From JANWYT01 sp034432435 (GTDB lineage Bacteria > Chloroflexota > Anaerolineae > Aggregatilineales > Phototrophicaceae): DNA of 21,318 nt. The DNA lies in the NCBI GenBank assembly GCA_034432435.1, contig DAOUBS010000028.1:1-21318 (forward strand), read 5' to 3'. Below the pieces are notes generated by a model. The model did no database searches and was not told where the DNA came from. It saw nothing but the letters and a program-made list of their open reading frames with translations. This document shows, piece after piece, positions 13,916 to 20,798 of this stretch (positions are counted from its first letter, which is position 1; every line of letters begins with the position of its first letter). The position numbers were made by a program, and so were the translations under genes.

Positions 13916-14740
13916 ATGAGACGGGCGGCTCACAGAGGCTTGGCGGTGTTGGTGACAGTGGCAGCAGTGGGCTGTAGCAGCCTGCGCCCCACCGCCGCGC
14001 CGACGCTCTGGCCATCCTTGCGCCTACACACGACCGACGTCGCCGCCCCGCTCGTTCGGCGCTTGGCTGCCAGCTACAACCAGTCTGGCGCGCATATCGC
14101 GTTCGAGACGACCGTGAGCAACCATGCTGCGCTGCTGCGCCGCATTCTGAACAACGAGATCGACTGCTTCGTGACGACCGAACTGCCGATCTCGGCTGAC
14201 CTGCCGATCTGGGCGATGCCGATCGCCCTAGTGGGCATCGTGATCGCTGTGCCGCTCAGCAACCCGCTGACCGACGTCACCCTGTCGGATATTCGCAATC
14301 TCTACCTCGGCGGCATCACCAATTGGCAAGAGTTGGGCGGGCTGGACGAAGCGGTGACCCTCATCAGCCGTGAAGCAGGGTCCGACATCCGCACCGAGTT
14401 CGAGCGCCTCGTCATGGGCAACCGCCGCACCAACCCCAACGCGTTGCTGCTCAGTTCCTCCTCGGCCATCGTCAGCACCCTGCGCCAGACAGCGGGCAGC
14501 GTCGCCTACCTGCCGTTGATGGAAGCGGCCCCAGGCCTGCGCCTGCTCAGCGTCGAGGGCGTCGCGCCAACGCTGGAGATGATCCAAGATAACCGCTACC
14601 CACTGCGCTCCACCATCTACTTCGTCAGCCTTGAAGAGCCAACCGGCCTGCTGCGCCAGTTCATCGAATGGGCGCAGAGCCAAGCCGGCCAAGCTAGCCT
14701 GAGCGGGCTGGCCGCGCCGATCATCGAGCCGCTCAACTGA
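13916..14740 (+). CDS. PstS-like substrate-binding lipoprotein
   Basis: This is an extracellular solute-binding protein of the PBP-like (phosphate/molybdate-type) superfamily. A signal peptide ends in a lipobox, V-A-A-V-G-C, with C20 as the lipidation site. Family motifs include L-S-D-I-R-N-L-Y-L-G-G-I-T-N-W-Q-E-L-G-G and S-R-E-A-G-S-D-I-R-T-E-F, which match the phosphate-binding loops of PstS relatives. At 274 residues it is a normal size. It starts 5 bp after tgt and is probably co-transcribed, but no permease or ATPase gene follows, so its transporter partner is elsewhere or it acts alone. Its stop overlaps that of the opposing gene by 8 bp. Confidence 0.85.
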   Translation: MRRAAHRGLAVLVTVAAVGCSSLRPTAAPTLWPSLRLHTTDVAAPLVRRLAASYNQSGAHIAFETTVSNHAALLRRILNNEIDCFVTTELPISADLPIWAMPIALVGIVIAVPLSNPLTDVTLSDIRNLYLGGITNWQELGGLDEAVTLISREAGSDIRTEFERLVMGNRRTNPNALLLSSSSAIVSTLRQTAGSVAYLPLMEAAPGLRLLSVEGVAPTLEMIQDNRYPLRSTIYFVSLEEPTGLLRQFIEWAQSQAGQASLSGLAAPIIEPLN

Positions 14741-15122
14741 GAAACCGACTCGTCCAGAAGAACAAGATCGCAAACAGCACGCACAGCGTGATGAACCACA
14801 GGCTGCTCAGCGCCAGATCGCGGTAGCCGCGGATGCGCGCGCGTTGGCTCTGGCTGCGCATCTCGGCCTCTCTCAGTCGAAACAGCGCAGTGCTGGCGCG
14901 GGCGTTGTGGGGGTTGATGCGCAGCACGTTGTCGAGGCACACCGCGCTCTTGTCGGGCGAGTCGACGGCCACGCTCATCCACAGCCACGCCTCTTCAAAG
15001 TCCTTGTCCTCGCGGATCAGCTCACGCAGGATGGACAGCGCGGCCTCACGTTGGTTGGCCTGCACCAGCTCAATCGCGTCGAGCAGCCGGTCGATGCGGG
15101 TTGCGTCCTGCGGCTCGTCCAT
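14733..15122 (-). CDS. Small TPR-like protein with C-terminal membrane anchor
   Basis: The 129-residue product has a helical N-terminal part with TPR-type spacing (A-I-E-L-V-Q-A-N-Q-R-E-A-A-L-S-I-L and W-L-W-M-S-V-A, then C-L-D-N-V-L-R-I-N-P-H-N-A-R-A). A single hydrophobic helix at about 103-127 (S-S-L-W-F-I-T-L-C-V-L-F-A-I-L-F-F-W) follows. It is probably tail-anchored with the TPR facing the cytosol. The R-I-N-P-x-N-x-x-A pattern is common in short TPR membrane proteins of Chloroflexota. It starts 13 bp after the deacetylase gene and is likely in the same operon; GGAG lies about 9 nt before the ATG. No specific role can be assigned. Confidence 0.75.
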   Translation of the reverse strand: MDEPQDATRIDRLLDAIELVQANQREAALSILRELIREDKDFEEAWLWMSVAVDSPDKSAVCLDNVLRINPHNARASTALFRLREAEMRSQSQRARIRGYRDLALSSLWFITLCVLFAILFFWTSRFLS

Positions 15123-15135
15123 CGCTGCGGCTCCG

Positions 15136-15999
15136 CTACTCTCTCACGCCTGTGAACAGATCAGTCTCATCGACGCGATCCTGTGTAGGCGGGGGTACAA
15201 CCCGCGTGAAGCCCTGCTGCCCCAGCAAGCGCCGCCGCAGCCACAGCGGCAGGTTGTTCTGCATCAAGCGTCCGCCGCCTTGACTTTCGTGCGCGGCGCT
15301 GGCCGCGTCCCACACTGTCAGATAGTCGCTCACGTCCACGCGCGCATGGGTCGGCTCGAGATGGTCGAGCACGGCTTGAAAGTCAATATCTTGGTTCGTG
15401 CCCATGCGGCGCAGGTCTTTCCCCCGCAGGCGCATCGTCCACGCGAAGAGCCGCAGCATGGCCGCCGGCAGCCCCCCGTAGTAGAGCTTCTGCGGCGCAT
15501 ACGGCGGCTGATCCGTCTCGTAGGACGGGTCGCCTGCCAGGTGGAAAGCGGCCTCTGTCGCCCGCTGGATGGCGATGTGATCCGGGTGGCCATAGCCGCC
15601 AAAGCGGTTGAACGTCAGCACCACTTGAGGCCGAACGCGCCGCATCACCTCCACCACGCGCCGCACCAAGTCATCAAAGTGGTGCTGGCTGTGATACCAC
15701 AGCGAATCGGGGTCGTCGTTGCTGGCCGCCCCCATCATACCGCTGTCTTTATAGTTCAAGCGGATGACTTCTTTGAAGCCGAGGATCTGCGCAGCGCGGT
15801 CAAGTTCGGCGCGGCGCAGCTCGGCTACGCTCGGGTACTGGCTCGCCATCTCTGGTGGGACAGTCCCCAATTCGCCATTCGTCGCGCACAGGTAGTAGAC
15901 CTCCACGCCCGCCTGAACGTACTTGGCGATCAAGCCGCCGCTGCCAAAGCTTTCATCATCTGGGTGCGCGTAAGCCACCAGCATTCGTTTACTCGTCAT
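15136..15999 (-). CDS. PIG-L/LmbE family N-acetylglucosaminyl deacetylase
   Basis: PIG-L/LmbE enzymes are Zn2+-dependent deacetylases acting on N-acetylglucosamine conjugates, including steps in mycothiol and bacillithiol synthesis. The metal and catalytic motif A-H-P-D-D-E is at 11-16 (H12, D14, D15), and the second metal motif G-H-P-D-H is at 137-141. The strand C-A-T-N-G-E-L-G and the L-T-F-N-R-F-G-G-Y region fit the family, as does the length of 287 residues. The substrate cannot be read from sequence; a MshB/Mca-like thiol role is possible, but no other thiol-synthesis gene is nearby. It heads a two-gene minus-strand unit with the TPR protein, under a promoter at 16049-16077. Confidence 0.9.
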   Translation of the reverse strand: MTSKRMLVAYAHPDDESFGSGGLIAKYVQAGVEVYYLCATNGELGTVPPEMASQYPSVAELRRAELDRAAQILGFKEVIRLNYKDSGMMGAASNDDPDSLWYHSQHHFDDLVRRVVEVMRRVRPQVVLTFNRFGGYGHPDHIAIQRATEAAFHLAGDPSYETDQPPYAPQKLYYGGLPAAMLRLFAWTMRLRGKDLRRMGTNQDIDFQAVLDHLEPTHARVDVSDYLTVWDAASAAHESQGGGRLMQNNLPLWLRRRLLGQQGFTRVVPPPTQDRVDETDLFTGVRE

Positions 16000-16048
16000 G
16001 CGTTCTCATTTCAGCGAAGCCAACGTTTGCCCTACTATCTAATGAATC

Positions 16049-16077
16049 ATCGTAGCACATAATACTAGTTTCTCCAA
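16049..16077 (-). promoter_or_regulatory. Candidate promoter for the PIG-L deacetylase unit
   Basis: On the minus strand an extended -10, TG-C-TACGAT (plus-strand ATCGTA, 16049-16054), is preceded after 17 bp by TTGGAG (16077-16072) as a partial -35. The start would be about 45 nt upstream of the ATG at 15999. The -35 lies exactly inside the inverted repeat at 16065-16087. Confidence 0.4.
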
Positions 16078-16087
16078 TGCAAACTAG
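16065..16087. promoter_or_regulatory. Operator-like palindrome CTAGTTT-N9-AAACTAG
   Basis: CTAGTTT (16065-16071) and AAACTAG (16081-16087) are perfect 7-bp inverted copies around CTCCAATGC. The centre is the candidate -35 of the deacetylase promoter. The dimensions fit a dimeric repressor site. No regulator gene is adjacent. Confidence 0.45.
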
Positions 16088-16166
16088 CAAAATGCCCCCT
16101 GAATTGTTAGAACGCGATTGCCCTACATTTGCCGTACAGACTCGTGCAGAGAATACCGAAGTCTTC

Positions 16167-16172
16167 TATAAT
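16167..16172 (+). promoter_or_regulatory. -10 element for the CHAD gene
   Basis: A consensus TATAAT lies 39 bp before the ATG at 16212. No recognisable -35 occurs at 16-18 bp spacing. Confidence 0.4.
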
Positions 16173-16211
16173 AATGTAATGAAAGAATGATGTGATGCTA
16201 CGCATCAGACG

Positions 16212-17360
16212 ATGCAGGATAAGAATTACAACATGACGCTGTATGAATTGCAACCAGGCCTACCGCTGACCGAAAACTACCGTGCGATCTCGCGCGCGCA
16301 AATTGACCTCGCGATCGACAGCCTGAGTTCGAAAAAAGACGTCGAAAAAGGCGTTTATGCGGCGCGCAAGTGTATGAAGCGGCTGCGCGGATTGGTGCAA
16401 CTCTATCGTGGCATGATGTATGACTCTGACTTTGAGGCGATCAATGCACACTACCGCGACATTGGTCGCAGCCTAAGCGACATGCGTGATGCGTGGGTGC
16501 GCATTGAAGTGCTAGATAAATTGCCTGAGAACGTGCGCTCCCTGCCAATTGTTGCGCTGCTGCGCGCCTACATCAAACAAGAATATGAAGACAAAAAGCA
16601 GACGTTCTTGCAGGCGGAGGTCTATCAACCTGTCGTTGAAGCGTTGAAAAAAGCTAAAGAGACGGTTGACACGACAGAAACTTACCGCTGGTTTGATCTA
16701 TTCAGTGATGGCCCCGAACCCAGCCCATTCATCGATGAGATGTATTTGACGGTCGCGAAGCAAATGAAAGCGACGTCTCGGGCACGGCGGCGCGCGCGCA
16801 AGGCATACCGCGATTTTGCGCAGTTCTCGCTCAAGCTACACGAGTGGCGCAAGCGGGTCAAGCGCCTGTGGTACGCGCTGAGCCTGCTGCGGCCTGTGAA
16901 CCCCAAGCTGCTGGATGACTGGATCAAGCTGTTGGACGATATGGGGGTCTTGCTAGGCGATGCAAACGATTACCACGTGCTGCATCAGGTCGTGAGCGAG
17001 ATGTTCAGTCTTTCGCTGACTAAATCAGGCAGACTTCCTGCTCTTAGAGATGTCCGACAAGCAGAATCCGGTGAGGAGGCGGCGCTCTATCAGCAGATCA
17101 TCCTCAAGCTGAAAGAACTCCATCAAAAACTGGAGTTCGCCCCCGTTGACTGGCTCAACTCCTTGCCACCCGAGGCCATTCATGCGGAGGCGCGTTCTAT
17201 CCCGAAGCTGCTTAAGTGGTTGAAGTTGGAAGCGTTTGACCTGTTCAAGCAAGTTATTGAAATGGAGCGTGCTTTTAAATGCAGCCATCGACCGGTGGAC
17301 TTTCGGATCGAGTTGGCTTTCTCGATTGAGAGAACCTTTCCTGGTGAAGCGCTGATGTGA
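16212..17360 (+). CDS. CHAD domain-containing protein
   Basis: CHAD (conserved histidine alpha-helical domain) proteins are basic helical bundles that bind polyphosphate. The 382-residue product shows the two-repeat pattern: A-A-R-K-C-M-K-R-L-R-G-L near residue 50 and L-H-E-W-R-K-R-V-K-R-L-W-Y-A-L-S near 215, each with L-x-D-M/D-A-N-D type ends (L-S-D-M-R-D-A, L-L-G-D-A-N-D-Y-H). No CYTH triphosphatase domain is fused or adjacent. The gene uses more AT-ending codons than the highly GC-biased genes around it (for example runs such as AAAAAAGAC), possibly reflecting transfer or weak selection. No good Shine-Dalgarno is seen for ATG 16212; ATG 16233 is an alternative. It converges on the FAH-family gene with a 12-bp gap. 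Confidence 0.88.
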   Translation: MQDKNYNMTLYELQPGLPLTENYRAISRAQIDLAIDSLSSKKDVEKGVYAARKCMKRLRGLVQLYRGMMYDSDFEAINAHYRDIGRSLSDMRDAWVRIEVLDKLPENVRSLPIVALLRAYIKQEYEDKKQTFLQAEVYQPVVEALKKAKETVDTTETYRWFDLFSDGPEPSPFIDEMYLTVAKQMKATSRARRRARKAYRDFAQFSLKLHEWRKRVKRLWYALSLLRPVNPKLLDDWIKLLDDMGVLLGDANDYHVLHQVVSEMFSLSLTKSGRLPALRDVRQAESGEEAALYQQIILKLKELHQKLEFAPVDWLNSLPPEAIHAEARSIPKLLKWLKLEAFDLFKQVIEMERAFKCSHRPVDFRIELAFSIERTFPGEALM

Positions 17361-17382
17361 GGAACGTTCTGTTCATTCCTCA
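17358..17382. terminator. Hairpin between convergent CHAD and FAH-family genes
   Basis: TGAGGAA (17358-17364) pairs with TTCCTCA (17376-17382) across 11 nt, starting on the CHAD stop codon and reaching into the end of the opposing gene. There is no T-run, so any termination would be weak or factor-assisted. Confidence 0.3.
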
Positions 17383-18209
17383 ACCAGCTGATTGCGCAAG
17401 CGCCCCAGCGGTCCAATCTCGACTTCGTAGACGTCGCCGGGCTTCATCCAACCCTTCTCTTTCATGCCGAGGATGACCCCCTCAGGCGTGCCAGTGCTGA
17501 TGATGTCGCCCGGCTCGAGCGTGAAGAACTGGCTGGCGTAGCTGATGCACTGCGCCACGCTGAAGATCATGTCTGAGGTGTGGCTGTTCTGGCGCAGTTC
17601 CCCGTTCAGCCAGCCGCGCACGGGCAGGCCCTGCGGATCACCGACCTCATCCGCCGTCACAAGGTAGGGGCCAATGGGCAGGAACTTGTCTAGCGTCTTG
17701 CCGAGCAGCCATTGACTGGAGGCGAATTGCAGCGCGCGCTCGCTCAGATCGTTGGCGTTGCAGTAGCCCAGCACATGATCAAGCGCGTCGGCCTCGCTGA
17801 CGTAGCGCGCCCGCTTGCCGATCACGACGCAAAGCTCTGCCTCGTAGTCCACTTTTTCCCACTTGGGGCTGATCGGGATGTCCTGCTCATGAGCGGCGAG
17901 GGCGTTGTTAAACTTGCTGAAGAGCAGCGGGGCAGGCGGTTCCTGCGCGCCGGTCTCGGCGGCGTGGCGGCGGTAGTTCAGACCGATGCACAGGATTTTC
18001 CCCGGGTTGGGGACGACTGGCGCGTAGCTGATGGTGTTGGCAAAGCGAGTGGTGCTCTCAAAGCCGGTCATGCTCTGGCGCAGCTCGTGTAACGCTGCCA
18101 AGCCGCCCTTGAAAAATTCATCAGGTGACAGCGGGGTTGGGACGATCAAACCATCCAAGACGACCCCCAAGCGAATCTCCCTAGCGTCGTAATAACAAAC
18201 TAAGCGCAT
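17373..18209 (-). CDS. Fumarylacetoacetate hydrolase family protein
   Basis: FAH-family enzymes are Mg2+/Mn2+-dependent hydrolases or decarboxylases of beta-diketo or 2-oxo acids in catabolic pathways. The metal site is visible: E123 and E125 in D-Y-E-A-E-L-C-V-V-I-G and D154 in N-A-N-D-L-S-E-R. Other signatures are C-I-G-L-N-Y-R-R-H-A at 74-83, G-K-T-L-D-K-F-L-P-I-G-P near 170-181 and the C-terminal I-S-T-G-T-P-E-G-V. At 278 residues it matches the 2-hydroxyhepta-2,4-diene-1,7-dioate isomerase/ureidoglycolate-lyase-like group; the substrate is not predictable. AAGG precedes the ATG by about 9 nt. It is a single gene divergent from hemH, with palindromes in its promoter region. Confidence 0.93.
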   Translation of the reverse strand: MRLVCYYDAREIRLGVVLDGLIVPTPLSPDEFFKGGLAALHELRQSMTGFESTTRFANTISYAPVVPNPGKILCIGLNYRRHAAETGAQEPPAPLLFSKFNNALAAHEQDIPISPKWEKVDYEAELCVVIGKRARYVSEADALDHVLGYCNANDLSERALQFASSQWLLGKTLDKFLPIGPYLVTADEVGDPQGLPVRGWLNGELRQNSHTSDMIFSVAQCISYASQFFTLEPGDIISTGTPEGVILGMKEKGWMKPGDVYEVEIGPLGRLRNQLVEE

Positions 18210-18231
18210 GGACAGACCTTTTTGTGGAGTT

Positions 18232-18249
18232 GTTCAAATTCTGTTGAAC
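18232..18249. promoter_or_regulatory. Palindrome GTTCAA-N6-TTGAAC at the FAH-gene transcription start
   Basis: GTTCAA (18232-18237) and TTGAAC (18244-18249) flank ATTCTG. The minus-strand -10 TATAAT lies at 18259-18254, so the predicted start (near 18247) falls inside the palindrome. A repressor operator or a short leader hairpin would both fit. Confidence 0.45.
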
Positions 18250-18253
18250 GCTG

Positions 18254-18259
18254 ATTATA
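18254..18259 (-). promoter_or_regulatory. -10 element for the FAH-family gene
   Basis: On the minus strand the hexamer is a perfect TATAAT, about 45 nt upstream of the ATG at 18209. No good -35 is present; the -35 position (18277-18282) lies in a second inverted repeat. Confidence 0.5.
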
Positions 18260-18275
18260 GCTAATGCGCGGCGTA

Positions 18276-18298
18276 TGTGCCCACTAAAAACTGGCACA
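18276..18298. promoter_or_regulatory. Inverted repeat TGTGCC-N11-GGCACA
   Basis: TGTGCC (18276-18281) and GGCACA (18293-18298) are perfect inverted copies around an A-rich centre. The site covers the -35 position of the FAH-gene promoter in the divergent spacer with hemH. It may be an activator or repressor site. Confidence 0.4.
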
Positions 18299-18300
18299 CC

Positions 18301-18339
18301 TTAGATTTGATATAGAATCGCTTAGATTTATGTAGATTT
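18301..18339. repeat. Direct repeats TTAGATTT upstream of ferrochelatase
   Basis: TTAGATTT occurs at 18301-18308 and 18322-18329, exactly 21 bp apart (two helical turns), with a partial third copy TAGATTT at 18333-18339. The stretch is much more AT-rich than its surroundings and lies 60-100 bp before the hemH start, where an activator or UP-like element could act. Confidence 0.4.
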
Positions 18340-18400
18340 TTAGTTCACCTGTGATTAAAATCAAGATGTTTTTAACCACATGGTAAAAGGTATTTCATAA

Positions 18401-19465
18401 ATGTTAAATCAGCAGATTGGGGTGTTGGTGGCACAGCTTGGGACGCCTGACGCGCCGACGGCGAAAGCGCTGCGGCCATATCTGGCGCAGTTCTTGTCAG
18501 ACATGCGCGTGATCGATTACAGCCCATTCATCTGGCAGCCGCTGCTGCGCGGGCTGCTGCTGAACGTGCGCCCACGGCGCAGCGCGCGCCTGTATCGGCG
18601 CATCTGGATGGAGGAAGGCTCGCCGCTGTTGGTTTACACCCGGCGCCAAGCGGAGAAGCTGCAAGCGCTGCTGGGCGATGCGTTCCGCGTGGTGATCGGC
18701 ATGACCTACGGCAGCCCCAGCATCCAGAGCGCGATCCAAACGCTGGAAGCTGAGGGGGTGGATCGCATCGTCGTGCTGCCGATGTTCCCGCAGTTTTCGT
18801 CCACAACCACGGCCAGTGTTTACGATGCGGTGTATCGCGCAGCGGCTGGACGGCGCTGCCCACTCTTCCACGAGCGCAAGCGCTTCATCCCGACGCTGCG
18901 GTTTGTGGCGCCGTTCTATGACCATGACGGGTATATTGAGGCGATGCGTGCCCACCTGATGCGCGTTGTCGACGAGATGCCGCACCAGCCAGATCACTAC
19001 GTGATCACCTTTCACGGCATCCCGAACCGCTACGTTCGGACAGGCGACCCCTACCGCGCGCAGTGTGAACGCACGGCGGATCTGCTCGCGCAGGCGATGA
19101 GCTGGCGCGATGACGAGTGGACGATCTGTTTTCAGTCACGCTTTGGACCGGAGAAGTGGCTGGAGCCATACACCGACGAGACGATTGAAGGCCTGCCACA
19201 GCGCGGCGTGCAGCGCCCGCTAGTGTTTTCACCCGGCTTTGTAACAGACTGCCTTGAAACGCTCGACGAATTGGGCAACGAAGGGCGTGAGTCGTTTGAA
19301 GCGGGCGGCGGCCACGCTGAACACTACACGCTCGCGGCCTGCCTGAACGACAACGACGACTTTGTTGAGGTGCTCAGTCAGATCGTGCTGCGCGAAGCTG
19401 CCGGCTGGGTGCAGCCTGAAAAAGTGGCACATCCCCTGATGCATGCGATGGTTGTGAGCAGTTAA
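18401..19465 (+). CDS. hemH: Ferrochelatase
   Basis: Ferrochelatase inserts Fe2+ into a porphyrin in the last steps of heme synthesis (protoporphyrin IX, or coproporphyrin III in the coproheme branch). The catalytic histidine H205 is in V-I-T-F-H-G-I-P, and the acidic E286 is in S-P-G-F-V-T-D-C-L-E-T-L-D-E-L. Further signatures are L-G-T-P at 13-16, Y-G-S-P-S-I near 103-108 and V-L-P-M-F-P-Q-F-S-S-T-T-T near 125-137. At 354 residues the length is normal. AAGG lies about 10 nt before the ATG. It stands alone, with no other heme gene nearby. Heme supply fits the neighbouring evidence (SCO1) for a respiratory oxidase. Confidence 0.96.
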   Translation: MLNQQIGVLVAQLGTPDAPTAKALRPYLAQFLSDMRVIDYSPFIWQPLLRGLLLNVRPRRSARLYRRIWMEEGSPLLVYTRRQAEKLQALLGDAFRVVIGMTYGSPSIQSAIQTLEAEGVDRIVVLPMFPQFSSTTTASVYDAVYRAAAGRRCPLFHERKRFIPTLRFVAPFYDHDGYIEAMRAHLMRVVDEMPHQPDHYVITFHGIPNRYVRTGDPYRAQCERTADLLAQAMSWRDDEWTICFQSRFGPEKWLEPYTDETIEGLPQRGVQRPLVFSPGFVTDCLETLDELGNEGRESFEAGGGHAEHYTLAACLNDNDDFVEVLSQIVLREAAGWVQPEKVAHPLMHAMVVSS

Positions 19466-19506
19466 TGAGCGTCTGAAGTCAATCCTTACCAGATGATTAC
19501 GAAATT

Positions 19507-19522
19507 GGTTAATCACTTAACC
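19507..19522. repeat. Palindrome GGTTAA-N4-TTAACC after hemH
   Basis: GGTTAA (19507-19512) and TTAACC (19517-19522) flank TCAC. No T-run follows (CTCTCTTA). It could be a weak terminator of hemH or an operator upstream of the FAS1 promoter at 19538. Confidence 0.35.
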
Positions 19523-19537
19523 CTCTCTTAGTGAGCG

Positions 19538-19567
19538 TTGACTTATCACTCAGAAAGCGCCTATATG
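19538..19567 (+). promoter_or_regulatory. Sigma-70-like promoter of the FAS1 gene
   Basis: TTGACT (19538-19543) and TATATG (19562-19567) are separated by 18 bp. The start would be near 19574, giving a leader of about 50 nt. A short GTGAC-N5-GTCAC hairpin (19577-19591) falls in that leader. Confidence 0.5.
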
Positions 19568-19626
19568 CTGTGAAGCGTGACTATGGGTCACACGTTTAAC
19601 CGCACAAAGAGATGGAGAGTAGAGTG

Positions 19627-20679
19627 ATGCGCAAAGTAGTTATTGGAGTATTTGGTGCAGTAGCCAGTTTGCTGGTAGCCCCAGTGATGGCGCAGGAAAT
19701 GGTGGAGACCGCCACGATTGCAGACATCGTCGTTGCCAGCGCCACGGGCGAAACCCCTGAGTTCAGCACTTTGCTGGCTGCGGTTCAAGCGGCTGACCCG
19801 GCAGTGCTTGAGGCCCTGTCGAACCCTGACGTAGAACTGACCGTGTTTGCCCCGACTGACGCCGCTTTTGCTGCGCTGGCCGAAGCGCTGGGCGAAGAAG
19901 CCTTCAACGCGGTGCTGGCCGATCAGGAATTCTTGACGGCGATCCTGCTTTACCACGTGGTGGGTGAGGTGTTGATGAGCGGCGATGTGGTGGCTGAGCT
20001 TGACACGGCGGCAGAGCTTCAAGAAGCGTGGGGCTTGATGAGCGCGACCGTCTCGATTGAGACGTTGAACGGCCAGAGCATCGACATTGCTTACACTGAG
20101 GAGGGCGGCATCACAGTTGACGGCGCGAACCTCGTGCTTGAGATGGTGGACATCGAAGCCGCCAACGGCGTAATCCACGTCATCGACGCGGTAATCCTGC
20201 CTGAGACGCGCACGCTGGCTGAGTTGGCCGCTGCGGCGGCCGAGGCGGATGGCGCTGGATTCGGCACGCTGGTCTCATTGATCGGCATGGCTGCCCCTGT
20301 CGTTGGCGAGCTGGCGGCTGATCCCGAAGCTGAGGTGACGCTCTTCGCCCCGACTGATGAGGCCTTCGCCGCCCTGACGGAAGCGCTGGGCGAGGAAACG
20401 ATCAACGCGATCGTCTCTGATCCTGCGCAGTTGACGGCCATTCTGGGCTACCACGTGGTTGAGGGGCGTGTGACCTCGACGGCGCTGGCCGCTCTGCTTG
20501 AGGAGAATGGCGGCTCAGTTGAAGTGACTACGGTGATGGGCGCGAGCTTTACCGTGACGCTCGACACGGAGCGCGGCCTGCTCATCAACGACACGGTGCG
20601 CATCGTGATGACCGATCTGGACGCAGCGAACGGTGTGATCCACGTGATCGACGCGGTGCTTGTCCCGCCGACTGAGTAA
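19627..20679 (+). CDS. Secreted protein with two fasciclin (FAS1) domains
   Basis: FAS1 domains mediate adhesion or matrix binding outside the cell. A signal peptide is clear: M-R-K-V-V-I-G-V-F-G-A-V-A-S-L-L-V-A-P-V-M-A, with likely cleavage before Q-E. Two tandem FAS1 repeats follow, about 28-192 and 195-348. Each has the F-A-P-T-D-x-A-F-A-A-L box, the Y-H-V-V box and a closing N-G-V-I-H-V-I-D-A-V box. There is no membrane anchor, lipobox or sorting signal, so the protein is probably released or bound non-covalently. ATG 19627 is chosen because it gives a clean signal peptide and has GGAGAG about 8 nt upstream; the in-frame ATG 19612 contains that site. The gene is monocistronic and closed by the terminator at 20702. 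Confidence 0.94.
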   Translation: MRKVVIGVFGAVASLLVAPVMAQEMVETATIADIVVASATGETPEFSTLLAAVQAADPAVLEALSNPDVELTVFAPTDAAFAALAEALGEEAFNAVLADQEFLTAILLYHVVGEVLMSGDVVAELDTAAELQEAWGLMSATVSIETLNGQSIDIAYTEEGGITVDGANLVLEMVDIEAANGVIHVIDAVILPETRTLAELAAAAAEADGAGFGTLVSLIGMAAPVVGELAADPEAEVTLFAPTDEAFAALTEALGEETINAIVSDPAQLTAILGYHVVEGRVTSTALAALLEENGGSVEVTTVMGASFTVTLDTERGLLINDTVRIVMTDLDAANGVIHVIDAVLVPPTE

Positions 20680-20701
20680 GCTTTACGACGATTCAAACGA
20701 A

Positions 20702-20728
20702 CCCCTTGCCAGTGGCAAGGGGTTTTTT
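20702..20728 (+). terminator. Intrinsic terminator after the FAS1 gene
   Basis: CCCCTTGCC (20702-20710) and GGCAAGGGG (20714-20722) form a perfect 9-bp stem with a 3-nt loop, followed by TTTTTT (20723-20728). It lies 22 bp after the stop codon. Confidence 0.95.
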
Positions 20729-20756
20729 GTTGGCCGAGCACGCTTCAGCAGAAGTA

Positions 20757-20765
20757 TGCTATACT
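20757..20765 (+). promoter_or_regulatory. Extended -10 promoter of the WXG100 pair
   Basis: TG-C-TATACT (hexamer 20760-20765) lies just downstream of the FAS1 terminator and about 34 bp before the first WXG100 start. No clear -35 is seen. Confidence 0.5.
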
Positions 20766-20798
20766 TTAACAAAGCGTTATGGTGCTGGAGTGGCAAGC

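Noticed and set aside
14833..16062. 409-codon plus-strand open frame opposite the deacetylase and TPR genes
   Set aside because: It spans two well-supported minus-strand genes and their spacer, and the product is low-complexity.
20706..20798. 31-residue N-terminal extension of the first WXG100 protein
   Set aside because: The start codon is inside the FAS1 terminator stem and upstream of the extended -10; ATG 20799 has a good GGAG and gives the usual family length.
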